64,000 bases of DNA from Acidobacteriaceae bacterium (GTDB taxonomy: Bacteria; Acidobacteriota; Terriglobia; Terriglobales; Acidobacteriaceae): the NCBI GenBank assembly GCA_025462735.1, contig JAOAPC010000014.1:1-64000 (forward strand). The letters run 5' to 3'. The translations under genes were made by a program, and so were the position numbers. Under the pieces are notes generated by a model. That model searched no databases and was not told where the DNA came from. It saw only the letters and a list, made by a program, of their open reading frames with translations. Below, piece after piece: positions 43,407 through 52,228 of this stretch (position 1 is the first letter of the stretch; every line of letters starts with the position of its first letter).

Positions 43407-43547
43407 AAAAACTCCTATTTTTAATTACTTAGATGGTAACGGGACGAGCTTAGGAAGCAAAGCTTATTATTGTTGTGGGAACATCTAGTTTAGCTAATAT
43501 AATTAGTACCTCTAATGATACTTCGAGTTTCATTAATGGATATCTAG
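43407..43547. promoter_or_regulatory. Divergent leuA/LysR promoter region
   Basis: This 141-base AT-rich gap separates leuA (minus) from the LysR gene (plus). It has CTAAT-ATA-ATTAG (near 43494-43506), other A/T inverted pieces and AAGCTTATT, consistent with LysR-type sites. Exact promoters cannot be fixed by eye. No leader peptide or T-box is seen. Confidence 0.5.
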
Positions 43548-44465
43548 ATGGAAATTTCGCAACTGGAAGTGTTTCTGGCAGTGGCACGCGAAGGTGGCTT
43601 TTCCCGCGCCGCAGAGAAACTATACCGCACCCAGTCGGCGGTCAGCCAGGCGATCAGGAAACTGGAAACCGAGATCGGCGAGTCGCTGTTCGACCGCTCT
43701 ACTCGTGACGGGATAATGACCGACGCGGGTCGAGTTCTGCAGGAATACGCTGAGCGGCTACTGAACCTGCGGGAAAATGCACGCGAGGCTTTGACCGAGT
43801 TGCGCGAGTTACAAAAAGGAAAACTGGTCGTCGGCGCAAACGAGTTTACCGCCCTTTATCTCTTGCGAGTGCTGGCGGAGTTTCGGCGACTACATCCGGC
43901 AATCCGCATTGGGGTGCAGCGCTCATTGGGGAGCCAGATTCCGGACGATGTCCGTCGACACAATTGCGAGTTTGGCGTGCTCACCTACGATCCGCAAGAT
44001 CCCGAGCTGGCTTCGGTGGTTGTGTATTCCGACGAACTGATCTTCGTAGTCCCGCCACAGCATCCGTTGGCGCGGGAATCCCAAGTTAGCATCCGGCAGT
44101 TGGGAGCGGAGTCGTTTGTCGCCCACATCGTTTCTTCGCCTTACCGCGAAAAGGTCATCCAGGCATTCGAAAAACATAAGACTCCGCTGCATATGGGGGT
44201 AGAACTGCCCACGCTGCAGGCCATCAAACGTTTCGTCGCTATGGGGAACGGCGTCGCTTTTCTTCCCGAGATTAGCGTTGAAGATGAAATCGCACGCGGG
44301 GAGTTGGTACGCATCCCAGTGCAAGAACTCCGGGTGCATCGCAAACTGCGGCTGATCTATCGTAAGTCGGCCGCACTCTCCCACGCCGGACGGGCCTTCT
44401 TGAAAATCGCGGAATCGGTTGCGGACACCCAGGCCGGGCGCTACCGCTTCGAGCGCGTCAAGTAG
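43548..44465 (+). CDS. LysR family transcriptional regulator, divergent from leuA
   Basis: The 305-aa protein has the N-terminal LysR helix-turn-helix (EISQLEVFLAVAREGGFSRAA, then TQSAVSQAIRKLETEIGE) and a two-lobed ligand-binding domain. Divergent placement on leuA suggests control of leucine genes, comparable to other LysR regulators next to leu operons. The ligand is unknown; an isopropylmalate-like coinducer is possible. Confidence 0.92.
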   Translation: MEISQLEVFLAVAREGGFSRAAEKLYRTQSAVSQAIRKLETEIGESLFDRSTRDGIMTDAGRVLQEYAERLLNLRENAREALTELRELQKGKLVVGANEFTALYLLRVLAEFRRLHPAIRIGVQRSLGSQIPDDVRRHNCEFGVLTYDPQDPELASVVVYSDELIFVVPPQHPLARESQVSIRQLGAESFVAHIVSSPYREKVIQAFEKHKTPLHMGVELPTLQAIKRFVAMGNGVAFLPEISVEDEIARGELVRIPVQELRVHRKLRLIYRKSAALSHAGRAFLKIAESVADTQAGRYRFERVK

Positions 44466-44571
44466 GGCTGCTCTTACGACTTCGTCGCATTTGGCGCAGG
44501 CGATTGAATCGTGTACTCTCGTCGTACTTTCCAAAATTGTAAGGAAGGCTAAAGCATTCTGGGGGCAAGAG

Positions 44572-46875
44572 TTGCGGCAGCGAATCATCAGGTCGGCAAG
44601 CTGTGTTTCTCAAGCTGTTTTTCTTTCTCTGCTGCTGGCATGGAGCGCACAGGCGCAGCAGGTCGCGATCACCGGCGTGGTGCAGGACGCGACCGGAGCC
44701 GCAATTTCGGGGGCACAGGTCACGCTGCGTTCATCGGGCTCGATCCAGACCACAACAACCAGCGTCGAGGGTCGATTCTCGTTCACGGCGCTAAGCAACT
44801 CTTCGGGCACCGTGCGCGTGGTCGCCAACGGTTTCGCCCCAGCTGAACGGAGCTGGCCTGGAACTTCGGAAGAGGCTCAACTCAATTTCGTCTTGCGTGG
44901 TGTTGCACAAGGCGAGCGCGTCGTCGTGTCCGCGACCCGAACCGAGTTAAAACTCTCGGAAGTTCCGGGCAGCGCTGTAGAACTCTCGCCCGAGGATCTC
45001 AGCGCAAATGCCGGCCTCACGCTAGACGATGTACTGCGCCAGGTCCCAGGATTCTCTTTGTTCCGGCGCTCCAGTAGCCGGGTGGCGAATCCTACAACGC
45101 AAGGAGTTTCTTTGCGGGGACTGGGAGCCAGTGGGCCCAGCCGTGCGTTAGTTCTTGAAGATGGCGTGCCGCTGGTCGATCCCTTTGGGGGATGGGTTTA
45201 TTGGGACCGGATCCCACGCGCCGAACTCTCAAGCGTAGAGGTATTTCGCGGTGGCGAGTCGAGTCTCTACGGCAGCGACGCTCTCGGCGGAGTCATTCAG
45301 TTTCTAACGCGCGTTCCAACCGGCCCCTCTTTTTCTGTTGATACGTCTTACGGCACCGAGAACACTCCCGACCTCTCGGCGTGGGCCGGAACCAAAGTTT
45401 CCCGCTGGGACTTCGAAGCTGCGACTGATATGTCCCGCACAGACGGTTATATTTTGGTTCCAGCATCGCAACGCGGAATGGTCGATACCGCCGCCAATTC
45501 CAAACACGCTACGGTTGACGCCGGAATGGGATATCAGATCTCTGATACCGGACGGGCATTCCTTCGCGGCACTTTCTTCGACGAATCCCGCAACAACGGC
45601 ACACCATTGCAAAGGAACAGCACTGGGACTGGGGTTGGAACCGCTGGTATCAATACTGGAGTTGGCGAGCACGACTCGATCATCGCGCGTGTCTCCGGGC
45701 AGGTGGAAGGTTACGACCAGACGTTCTCTTCTATCGTTTCGAACCGAAATAGTGAAACCCTGACGGATATCCAGCATGTTCCATCGCAGGAGGGCAGCGC
45801 GGCGGCTCAATGGAACCACGAACTGAAGAACCAGACGCTGATCGGTGGCGCCGATGTGCAGGAAGTCATGGGCGCGAGCGATGAACAGCTTTTTTCGTCC
45901 AAAACTGGAGCGCATTTCGCCAACAACATCGCAGGCGGCCGCCAGCGCTCGACGGGAATATTCGGCGAAGACATTTTTCGCATCGCCAGCAAATGGACGG
46001 TGATCGCTGGCGCCCGCTGGGACGACTGGAAGAATTTCAACGGGAACACCGTGCGAATAGCCCTTCCGGCTGGAACTGCCGCCGGCCAGTTATTTCCTAG
46101 TCGAAGCGAGACGTCCTTCAGCCCTCGGCTTTCGCTGATGCGCAACTTGGGCGGCAATGCGGCCGTGTGGGTGGCGGGCTACCGGGCATTTCGCGCGCCG
46201 ACGCTGAATGAACTCTACCGCAGTTTCCGGCAAGGGAGTACGGTTACGAACAACAATCCTTTGCTCAGGGCAGAGCGGTTGACCGGGGCGGAAACGGGCG
46301 TGCGTGCCACCGCTTTCAATCAAAAGTTTGAATCCCGGGCGACGGTTTTCTGGGCGGACATTGTTAATCCGGTCACCAACGTCACGCTGTCATCGACTCC
46401 AACTCTGACTACCCGCGAGCGCGAAAATCTTGGGCGTATTCGGTCGCTCGGCGGGGAACTCGACGGCGTCGTCCACGTGAGCAACTCGATTCAAATCTCG
46501 GCTGGATATCAGTTCACCCATGCCTACGTGGTGGACTCGACTCGATCGCTGGTTGGCAAGCTCGTCCCCGAGGTTCCAAAGCAACAGCTCACTTGGGAGG
46601 CGCGCTACTGGAATCCGACCCGGATCATGCTCAGCGTCGAAGGGCGGTTCGCCAGTTCGCAATTCGATGACGACCTGAATACGCTGGTTCTGGGACGCTA
46701 CTACGTTATGGACTTATTCGCCGGGCGTCAGTTCCGCCGGGGTTTTGTTGCTTACGCGGCAGTCGAAAATCTGCTGAACCAGCGCTACCCGGTGGCGATT
46801 GCTTCCCCAATACAGAATCTCGGCCCTCCAATTCTGGCTCGGATCGGCCTCCGCTACGACTTTCCAACTCGTTAG
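44572..46875 (+). CDS. TonB-dependent outer-membrane receptor
   Basis: The 767-aa product starts at TTG 44572, giving a clean signal peptide (RQRIIRSASCVSQAVFLSLL, ending WSAQAQ). A carboxypeptidase-regulatory-like repeat follows (GVVQDATGAAISGAQVTLRS), then the TonB box/plug (TLDDVLRQVPGF, GVSLRGLGASGPSR) and a C-terminal beta-barrel ending IGLRYDF. It imports a small nutrient (siderophore, cobalamin or other). The frame remains open upstream to 44419, but that extension overlaps the LysR end and lacks a good start. Confidence 0.93.
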   Translation: MRQRIIRSASCVSQAVFLSLLLAWSAQAQQVAITGVVQDATGAAISGAQVTLRSSGSIQTTTTSVEGRFSFTALSNSSGTVRVVANGFAPAERSWPGTSEEAQLNFVLRGVAQGERVVVSATRTELKLSEVPGSAVELSPEDLSANAGLTLDDVLRQVPGFSLFRRSSSRVANPTTQGVSLRGLGASGPSRALVLEDGVPLVDPFGGWVYWDRIPRAELSSVEVFRGGESSLYGSDALGGVIQFLTRVPTGPSFSVDTSYGTENTPDLSAWAGTKVSRWDFEAATDMSRTDGYILVPASQRGMVDTAANSKHATVDAGMGYQISDTGRAFLRGTFFDESRNNGTPLQRNSTGTGVGTAGINTGVGEHDSIIARVSGQVEGYDQTFSSIVSNRNSETLTDIQHVPSQEGSAAAQWNHELKNQTLIGGADVQEVMGASDEQLFSSKTGAHFANNIAGGRQRSTGIFGEDIFRIASKWTVIAGARWDDWKNFNGNTVRIALPAGTAAGQLFPSRSETSFSPRLSLMRNLGGNAAVWVAGYRAFRAPTLNELYRSFRQGSTVTNNNPLLRAERLTGAETGVRATAFNQKFESRATVFWADIVNPVTNVTLSSTPTLTTRERENLGRIRSLGGELDGVVHVSNSIQISAGYQFTHAYVVDSTRSLVGKLVPEVPKQQLTWEARYWNPTRIMLSVEGRFASSQFDDDLNTLVLGRYYVMDLFAGRQFRRGFVAYAAVENLLNQRYPVAIASPIQNLGPPILARIGLRYDFPTR

Positions 46876-46978
46876 TGAATTAACGAGCAAATGTACGGCA
46901 CCGCATTGACAAACCAGTGCTGGACGCTGCACAATCCGGTACTATTTCGGCAACACTGCCTCTTCACTGGAACGACAA

Positions 46979-47356
46979 ATGCCACCTCGTACGCGCATTC
47001 TCTTCGTCGATGACGAGCCCAATATCCGGCTCACGCTCCCACCCATCCTGGAACAACACGGCTTTGAAGTGACGGCCGCCGGGACAGTTGCGGAAGCGCT
47101 GACCAAAATCGACGCTTCCCCATTTGACGTGCTCATCTCCGATTTGAATGTAGGCGAAAACGGAGATGGATTTCGCGTTGTCAGCGCAATGCGGGAACGA
47201 CAACCCGGTTGCATCACTATGATTTTGACAGGTTACCCGGCATTCGAATCGGCGGTGGAAGCCCTTCATCACCGGGTAGACGATTACGTGGTCAAGCCGG
47301 TGGACGTTGATGGCCTTGTGAGCTCGCTTCGCGACAAGCTGTCCAGGAAAAATTGA
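46979..47356 (+). CDS. Stand-alone response regulator (receiver domain)
   Basis: The 125-aa protein is a single receiver domain: acidic pocket FVDDEPNIR, phospho-acceptor Asp in LISDLNVGENGDG (about residue 52), switch MILTGYPAFE and Lys in VVKPVD. There is no output domain, as in CheY or Spo0F. Its end is one base from the end of the convergent gas vesicle unit that holds a soluble histidine kinase, so it is a candidate partner (inference). Confidence 0.93.
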   Translation: MPPRTRILFVDDEPNIRLTLPPILEQHGFEVTAAGTVAEALTKIDASPFDVLISDLNVGENGDGFRVVSAMRERQPGCITMILTGYPAFESAVEALHHRVDDYVVKPVDVDGLVSSLRDKLSRKN

Positions 47357-47357
47357 T

Positions 47358-47597
47358 TCAGCTATTTCCGGTTTTGGGTCCGCGATTCAACCCGAGCGCG
47401 GTATCAGCCAAATCGAGATAATGTTCCATTCGTGACGGTTCTTTAGAACGGTCAACGAGCGGGATCAAACGGGGACCTTCGTCGCGTGCGGCTTCGGCGG
47501 TGGGCGGGATGCGCTGTACCTTGGTCTTCCCGGCGGTCTTTACCGCAGGACTCTTCACCGCGTCACGGTTCCCAGCACGCGGCTTCTTGCGCTTCAA
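47358..47597 (-). CDS. Small basic protein at the end of the gas vesicle unit
   Basis: The 79-aa protein is Lys/Arg-rich at its N-terminus and has a short conserved-looking helix, RMEHYLDLADTALGLNRG, near its end. I recognise no family. It is 20 bases after gvpG on the same strand, so it is likely co-expressed with the gas vesicle genes. Confidence 0.6.
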   Translation of the reverse strand: MKRKKPRAGNRDAVKSPAVKTAGKTKVQRIPPTAEAARDEGPRLIPLVDRSKEPSRMEHYLDLADTALGLNRGPKTGNS

Positions 47598-47617
47598 ACG
47601 TCCTCCACTGCCCCGTG

Positions 47618-47968
47618 CTAAGACTTGCGTTCCGAATCCTGATGCAGAGTGACCGAAGCGCTGGCTTTTGTGTCTCCCGCGGTAAACGCTAACCCGCGGT
47701 CGTGCTCGACCGGAGGAGCCCCAGCCAATTCACGCTTGCGATTTTGAATTTCTCGCAATTGGTGAATGATGTCCGCCTCCTCCTGCGTGTACTCCTCTTC
47801 CGTAATCTCGCCGGACTCCAATTTTAGCTGCAGCTCCAGCAGCCGTTCCTTGATCGGAGCATCGTCAGTGTACTGTTCCTCCGCTACTTGTCGCAGCGTT
47901 TTCATGACAAAGTTAAACCCTGAAAACGGCAGCATCAGAAGATCGTCGATTAGTAGCATTGGATTCAC
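47618..47968 (-). CDS. gvpG: Gas vesicle protein GvpG
   Basis: The 116-aa protein begins with a hydrophobic stretch (LLIDDLLMLPFSGFNFVMKTL) and a helical, acidic middle (LELQLKLESGEITEEEYTQEE), the GvpG pattern. GvpG is an accessory protein needed for gas vesicle assembly, usually encoded next to gvpF. Start is GTG 47968 or ATG 47959. The C-terminal 35 residues are family-variable. It follows gvpF after 159 bases of repeat. Confidence 0.88.
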   Translation of the reverse strand: MNPMLLIDDLLMLPFSGFNFVMKTLRQVAEEQYTDDAPIKERLLELQLKLESGEITEEEYTQEEADIIHQLREIQNRKRELAGAPPVEHDRGLAFTAGDTKASASVTLHQDSERKS

Positions 47969-47974
47969 AGTTTC

Positions 47975-48122
47975 AGAGGTTCAAGATTTTCTAGCTTGTG
48001 TTTCAGGTTTCGAAGTTTCAAAGGTATCAAGGTTCCGGGAGCCATCGAATCTCGACAGTTTGCACTACCCAGGTTTCACATTGAAACCTTGCAACTCTGA
48101 AACCTTGAAACTTTGTACTTTG
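47975..48122. repeat. GAAACCTTG word repeat between gvpF and gvpG
   Basis: Related words (tttcaggtttcgaagtttca, tttcaaaggtatcaagg, gaaaccttgcaac, gaaaccttgaaac) fill the gap in both orientations. No gene is seen. It resembles other word-type intergenic repeats of this window but with a different word. Confidence 0.6.
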
Positions 48123-48127
48123 GACCC

Positions 48128-49030
48128 CTATCCCGCCCCTACCCTCTCCAACTTCAAGCGTATGTTCACAAAATTGTAAGGTGGCCATGGACCCGTGTAC
48201 TTGAATTTCAAGCGCTGGCCATATTTCTTGGCAACAGTATTCACCGCCTCGTCGAACTCCGGCTCCCGGTCGCGTTCCACCAGGAAAGCGGCATTCATGA
48301 TCATTTTGTCGCCAATCGGCTGATTGTCGCGCGAGGCTACGCACACGCCACGCAATGCCTCGTAAATTTCGCGCACATAACTGATGGATCGCTCGGCCAA
48401 CGCTTTGTCGATCATGCGGCCCAGCTGCATTCTCGCCAGGTAGGTAGATTGAAGGTGTTTGCGGATGATCTCCTGATGAAACTTTCGGATTTCCTCGTCT
48501 TCCTGCTTAATGTCTTCAATAATGCGGTCACGGTCCCAGTTTACCTTGAGCCCGAACTCCAGCTTTCCTGACATCTGGTGAAGCACGTCTTTGAGTGACG
48601 CGTATATGCTCTTCAGCACTTCGCGAATATCATTGTCAGTGCGGAAAACCGTACCGAAGCTCATCGGAATGATGGTGTAAGTCTTCATCACGGTTTCAAT
48701 GACGTGCTCGTGAGCCAGGGCATTTTCGCGAGTTGGGTCGAAGATGTAAACCGAGGTGTTGCTCACTACGGCGGCGATGTCCTGGTAGTTGACGGTATAG
48801 ACCATTTCTCCAGCGCCACCAATTCCTACCCGCCCAAAGTCGATCCTGTCGCGGCTTTGGAGAATGCCGTAAACGTAACGGCCGCTCTCTCCAGCAGCCG
48901 CACCGGTCGGGGCGGAGTTCTCGGCGAACTTGACACGAACATCTTCTTGCGACTTCGTATTTTTGCGTGGCTTAACCGCCGGTTTCGGTGTCATAGTCTT
49001 TCTCGGTTGCGTGATTACTTCCGCCTGCAT
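48128..49030 (-). CDS. gvpF: Gas vesicle protein GvpF/GvpL, copy 1
   Basis: The 300-aa protein has about 50 basic, low-complexity residues, then the GvpL/F domain: RYVYGILQSRD, AVVSNTSVYIFDPTRENALA, IPMSFGTVFRTDNDI and the C-terminal YTGPWPPYNFVNIRL. GvpF/L proteins are assembly factors that bind GvpA. It follows the histidine kinase gene by 39 bases on the same strand. A second copy is at 52599. Confidence 0.93.
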   Translation of the reverse strand: MQAEVITQPRKTMTPKPAVKPRKNTKSQEDVRVKFAENSAPTGAAAGESGRYVYGILQSRDRIDFGRVGIGGAGEMVYTVNYQDIAAVVSNTSVYIFDPTRENALAHEHVIETVMKTYTIIPMSFGTVFRTDNDIREVLKSIYASLKDVLHQMSGKLEFGLKVNWDRDRIIEDIKQEDEEIRKFHQEIIRKHLQSTYLARMQLGRMIDKALAERSISYVREIYEALRGVCVASRDNQPIGDKMIMNAAFLVERDREPEFDEAVNTVAKKYGQRLKFKYTGPWPPYNFVNIRLKLERVGAG

Positions 49031-49069
49031 GACTCCCTTCGGAGAGTTCCCGGGCAGCGCTGGGGCATA

Positions 49070-51172
49070 TCAGACTCGGGAAACGGGAAAAACGATCTTA
49101 AAAATTGTACCCTTTCCAGCACTGCTCCGTACGTAAATTCTGCCCCCATGATTCTCCACAATCCCCTTGACTATCCAAAGACCCAGCCCGGTACCTTTTT
49201 CGCCCTTGGTGGTGACAAAGGGCTCAAACATAGTCTTCCGTATCTCGTTGGGAATTCCGGTTCCGGTGTCGGCTACCACGAGGCTGACCTGCTCATAGCT
49301 CCCTCGCGTGGATCTGATATGAGAAGTACGAATGGTTAGTTTCCCGCCGCCCACCATGCTGTCCTGCGCATTTACGACCAGATTAGACAGCAACTGCCGA
49401 AACTGGTCGGCAGAGCCCTTCGTCGGCGGCAACTGCCCGAACTGCTTCTCCACCGTGATCCCGTCTTTTGCCAAAGGGCGCGAAAACAAGGTCAGTGTGT
49501 CCTCGACGATAAGGTTCAGGTCAAATGTTGCCAGGTGGCCGGCATTGCGATAAAGCCCAAGCATCTGGCGAACGATCCTGGTAACCCGGTCAGTCTCGCT
49601 TTTTAAAGCGTCATATATCTGCTGTGCGTCGGGTTCGACCTTGTTCCTGAGAAGAAAAATAGCGTTCTTGATGGCCTCCATCGGATTGTTGATTTCGTGA
49701 GCGATTGTGCCGGCGAGCCGGCCGGTCGCGGCAAACTTCTCCATCTCCAGCATGCGCCGCTCCATCTGCAACTGCTCCAGCCTTTTCCAAGTGGAGAAAT
49801 CACGCAAAACCGTGACCGTATAAGCGACCTGCCCGCGGGCGTCGTAGATCTTGCCGGAGCGGGCCGCATATTCAACTTCACCTCCAATCGCGGGATTAAA
49901 GAGATGAAGCGCCTTATTCTGGTGATCCAGAAACGAGAAGGTGAACGAGGTAAGGTATGCGTCCAGCTTGGCTTCGTTCTTGACCATCTGCGGTTCTCGG
50001 ACTGCCGCACCGGTGGCAAAAAGCTCTTTCGCCAGAGGATCCAGGAGCACGATCTTAGCGGAATTATCGGCGACAACGATCGGGTCCCCCACGTTTTCGA
50101 TCACAACGTTGAGACGGTCACGATCCTGGCGGACAATCTCTTCGGCCGCCCGCAACTTATCAAGATTGGTGCGCAGTTCCTGGTCCGCCCGGCGAAGGTC
50201 GGTCACGTCGCGCATTACCGTCACCATCCCGGTCCGGGTTTCATCGATGTAGGTCGGCGCGCAGACGGCTTCAAAGAGGATCTCTTCGCCTTCCATCACG
50301 TCAACCAGCGTCAGGTCCCGCGAGCTGTCACTGGCGCTCACGGTCATGGAGGAAAGCGCGGCCGAGAAGAGCAGGTTGTTGAATTCGACCGCCCGACGTC
50401 CGCCTTCGCTGACCCCCTCCGGAACGCGGAAAAAACGTTCGGCGGCGCGATTCTGGATAATGACGCGATGCTGATTATCGGTGAGGATGACCGGGTCGGC
50501 CATGCTCTCCATGACCGTAGTCATGCGGGAGATGGTGATCTCCATGTCCCGCATGCGGTTGTAATAGTGTTCTACTTTGAAAAGCCGCGAAAGTTGGCGG
50601 TTCGCTCGTTCGACAAGATTGTGGAACTGCCGAAGCTGCGTCTGGCCGGTTCTTCTACCCAGTTGTCCAATTACCACATTGACGTAGGACCGCATGCCGC
50701 AGGCTGAGCACACCTGCTGCTGGATTTGCAGTTTGCTGGACTCGGCATTCTGTACCGCCAGGCAATCGCTACGCCGGTCTCGCTCCGCTTCCCAGCAGCG
50801 AGAAACGTTGCGATAAATCATGGGATGGGCATAGAGGGCACCGTTGCGAACTACGCCGTCGGGCGTCAGGAGCGGTTTGAGGTTCAACAGTGAAGAGACA
50901 AACGGGTTCTCGCTTGCCCACAGCGATGTGTTGAACTTTCCCAAAAACTCGGGACTGCAGTTCAGGGAGGCGGAAGGTTTGATCTGCCCAGTGTCGAAGT
51001 CAAGTTCGAGCGCAAGCGCGCTCGGAAAGCCCAGATGGACTATCTCCTCCAGAAGGATGGGGAGAATTTCCTCGGGGCGCTCGGCCGCGCTGAGGCGCAA
51101 GGCGGCCGATTCGCTGGAGGACCGTGGATCGCGGAAATTCTCGCGTTTGCGTCTTAGCGCGGAACTGGCCAT
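49070..51172 (-). CDS. Soluble PAS sensor histidine kinase inside the gas vesicle operon
   Basis: The 700-aa protein has an N-terminal GAF-like region (about residues 20-200) with a VCSACGM cysteine pair, two PAS domains (about 220-330 and 350-460), a HisKA domain with phospho-acceptor His492 (TIAHEINNPMEAIKNA) and an HATPase (NLVVNAQDS, ADTGTGIP, GTGLGLWIV). No membrane helix is seen, so it senses a cytoplasmic signal, perhaps redox or a ligand. It lies between gvpA (67-base gap) and gvpF on the same strand, so it is probably co-transcribed with them. Confidence 0.92.
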   Translation of the reverse strand: MASSALRRKRENFRDPRSSSESAALRLSAAERPEEILPILLEEIVHLGFPSALALELDFDTGQIKPSASLNCSPEFLGKFNTSLWASENPFVSSLLNLKPLLTPDGVVRNGALYAHPMIYRNVSRCWEAERDRRSDCLAVQNAESSKLQIQQQVCSACGMRSYVNVVIGQLGRRTGQTQLRQFHNLVERANRQLSRLFKVEHYYNRMRDMEITISRMTTVMESMADPVILTDNQHRVIIQNRAAERFFRVPEGVSEGGRRAVEFNNLLFSAALSSMTVSASDSSRDLTLVDVMEGEEILFEAVCAPTYIDETRTGMVTVMRDVTDLRRADQELRTNLDKLRAAEEIVRQDRDRLNVVIENVGDPIVVADNSAKIVLLDPLAKELFATGAAVREPQMVKNEAKLDAYLTSFTFSFLDHQNKALHLFNPAIGGEVEYAARSGKIYDARGQVAYTVTVLRDFSTWKRLEQLQMERRMLEMEKFAATGRLAGTIAHEINNPMEAIKNAIFLLRNKVEPDAQQIYDALKSETDRVTRIVRQMLGLYRNAGHLATFDLNLIVEDTLTLFSRPLAKDGITVEKQFGQLPPTKGSADQFRQLLSNLVVNAQDSMVGGGKLTIRTSHIRSTRGSYEQVSLVVADTGTGIPNEIRKTMFEPFVTTKGEKGTGLGLWIVKGIVENHGGRIYVRSSAGKGTIFKIVFPVSRV

Positions 51173-51239
51173 TCGACTCTAACGCTAACCCGTACTCGGC
51201 TCGAGCTGAGAGCCGCCAATTCTCGTTCAGCCCCTGACT

Positions 51240-51542
51240 TCATCCCCTGCGCACCTTTCGTTTTGCAGGCGCACGAGTAATGCGATGAGGTGCCTCTACT
51301 TCGATCTCGGGAACGGCTTCGGCGCTCAATTGTGGCCGCGAAACCAGACCCACCATTCCCACCGCATCCGCATATTTTAAGTAAGTGTCGATGGATGCCA
51401 CGACAACTCGTGCCTCGACCGTGATCAGGTCGATGCCGACGAGAGAGATGCGAACCCAGGCATCGATTACGATGCCTTTGTCCAGAACCCGGTCAAGCAC
51501 ATCAATAAGGCTGGATCCGCCCGATACTCGTTCGACGGCCAT
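51240..51542 (-). CDS. gvpA: Gas vesicle structural protein GvpA
   Basis: The 100-aa protein is a canonical Gvp[41 protein letters not shown] and [12 protein letters not shown]. GvpA forms the amphipathic shell of the gas vesicle. The usual length is about 70 residues; here a C-terminal extension of about 30 residues ends in a basic cluster ([10 protein letters not shown]). A strong site AGGAGGG precedes the start. It is immediately downstream of the GvpJ-like gene. Confidence 0.96.
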   Translation of the reverse strand: MAVERVSGGSSLIDVLDRVLDKGIVIDAWVRISLVGIDLITVEARVVVASIDTYLKYADAVGMVGLVSRPQLSAEAVPEIEVEAPHRITRAPAKRKVRRG

Positions 51543-51574
51543 TGAATTCCCTCCTCTGGCGTTCTGAAATCAGA

Positions 51575-51985
51575 TTAACGTTTTCGCCGACCCGGCACAC
51601 CAGCTTTGCGGCCCGGCACGCCGGCATTCCGCCCCGGTACACCCGCGCGCCCCGGTACTCCGGATTTCCGGCCAGGCACACCGGCCTTTCCCGGCACTCC
51701 AGTATTCCGCCTGGATCCAAGGCCTCTAACTTCCCGTGCGTCGGGAAGCAGAGGCGCCTGCAGAGGCGACGGCATGGTCAGGTGAGGATCGTACTTCCAC
51801 CAATTCATCCCGATTTGCTCGGCCTTATCGACCGAACACACCAGCAGGCGGATTCGAATCGTGAGCAGCTCAACATTCGCCAACGAAATACGTACGTCGC
51901 CAGCGATTACCAATCCTTTGTCGAGAACACGATCCAGAATATCGACCAGATTCGTAGTTCCCGCGGTTGTCGGCACCCGATCCAT
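51575..51985 (-). CDS. gvpJ: GvpJ-type gas vesicle protein with GVPGR repeat tail
   Basis: The 136-aa protein has a GvpA/J core ([20 protein letters not shown], then LLTIRIRLLVCSVDKAEQIG and the GvpJ-like WWKYDPHLT). After a short linker, about 45 C-terminal residues consist of six or seven units of the form GVPG[RK]xx (units GVPGRKA, GVPGRNA, GVPGRA, GVPGRKS, GVPGKA), ending in a basic GVPGRRKR. Glycine spacing and VPG recall collagen or elastin repeats. GvpJ is a minor or assembly protein of gas vesicles; the tail is new to me. A promoter is seen upstream (52040-52069). Confidence 0.9.
   Translation of the reverse strand: MDRVPTTAGTTNLVDILDRVLDKGLVIAGDVRISLANVELLTIRIRLLVCSVDKAEQIGMNWWKYDPHLTMPSPLQAPLLPDAREVRGLGSRRNTGVPGKAGVPGRKSGVPGRAGVPGRNAGVPGRKAGVPGRRKR
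51578..51715. repeat. Tandem repeat encoding GVPGR units
   Basis: The 3' part of the gvpJ-like gene is a degenerate tandem repeat of 18-21 bases, each unit containing ccggcac or ccggtac and encoding GVPG[RK] with two or three variable residues. About seven units are visible. The codons differ between units, which argues for old or selected repeats, not a recent slip. Confidence 0.85.
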
Positions 51986-52039
51986 AGCTTCCGTCTTTCT
52001 TTCTGCCGGAATGACGCAAACACCCGTTCCGCGCGCCTG

Positions 52040-52069
52040 ATGCTAAATGCAGCGGCAACCGCATGTCAA
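52040..52069 (-). promoter_or_regulatory. Promoter upstream of the gvpJ-gvpA unit
   Basis: On the minus strand, TTGACA (52064-52069) lies 18 bases from TAGCAT (52040-52045, four of six matches to TATAAT), about 55 bases upstream of the gvpJ start. This suggests a separate start point for gvpJ, gvpA, kinase, gvpF and gvpG, apart from the gvpL-gvpK pair. The rest of the 51986-52228 gap shows no gene. Confidence 0.6.
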
Positions 52070-52228
52070 CGATTGAAGGATTTTTGCTTAAACAGACTGT
52101 GCCCGGGACTTCGCCGGGCTTCAGATTCCAAGCTGATGGTTGCCGTTGCCTGAGTTGCTGACTATATTTGTTGGCCTCAACGTGTGGCTTCGCGCTGCCA
52201 TTTTGGGGCGGCGCGCGATTTCACCGTT

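Noticed and set aside
43407-43547. T-box or leucine leader peptide before leuA
   Set aside because: No T-box core sequence, no run of Leu codons with a terminator; the gap fits a LysR divergent promoter.
44419-44571. N-terminal extension of the TonB-dependent receptor
   Set aside because: It overlaps the end of the LysR gene and would bury the signal peptide; TTG 44572 gives a proper one.
49697-50707. Long plus-strand open frame (336 codons) antisense to the histidine kinase
   Set aside because: The kinase on the other strand has complete domains; this frame is a shadow with no recognisable features.
51578-51715. CRISPR-like array because of the regular short repeats
   Set aside because: Units are 18-21 bases with no spacers, are in frame and encode GVPGR; no cas genes are present.
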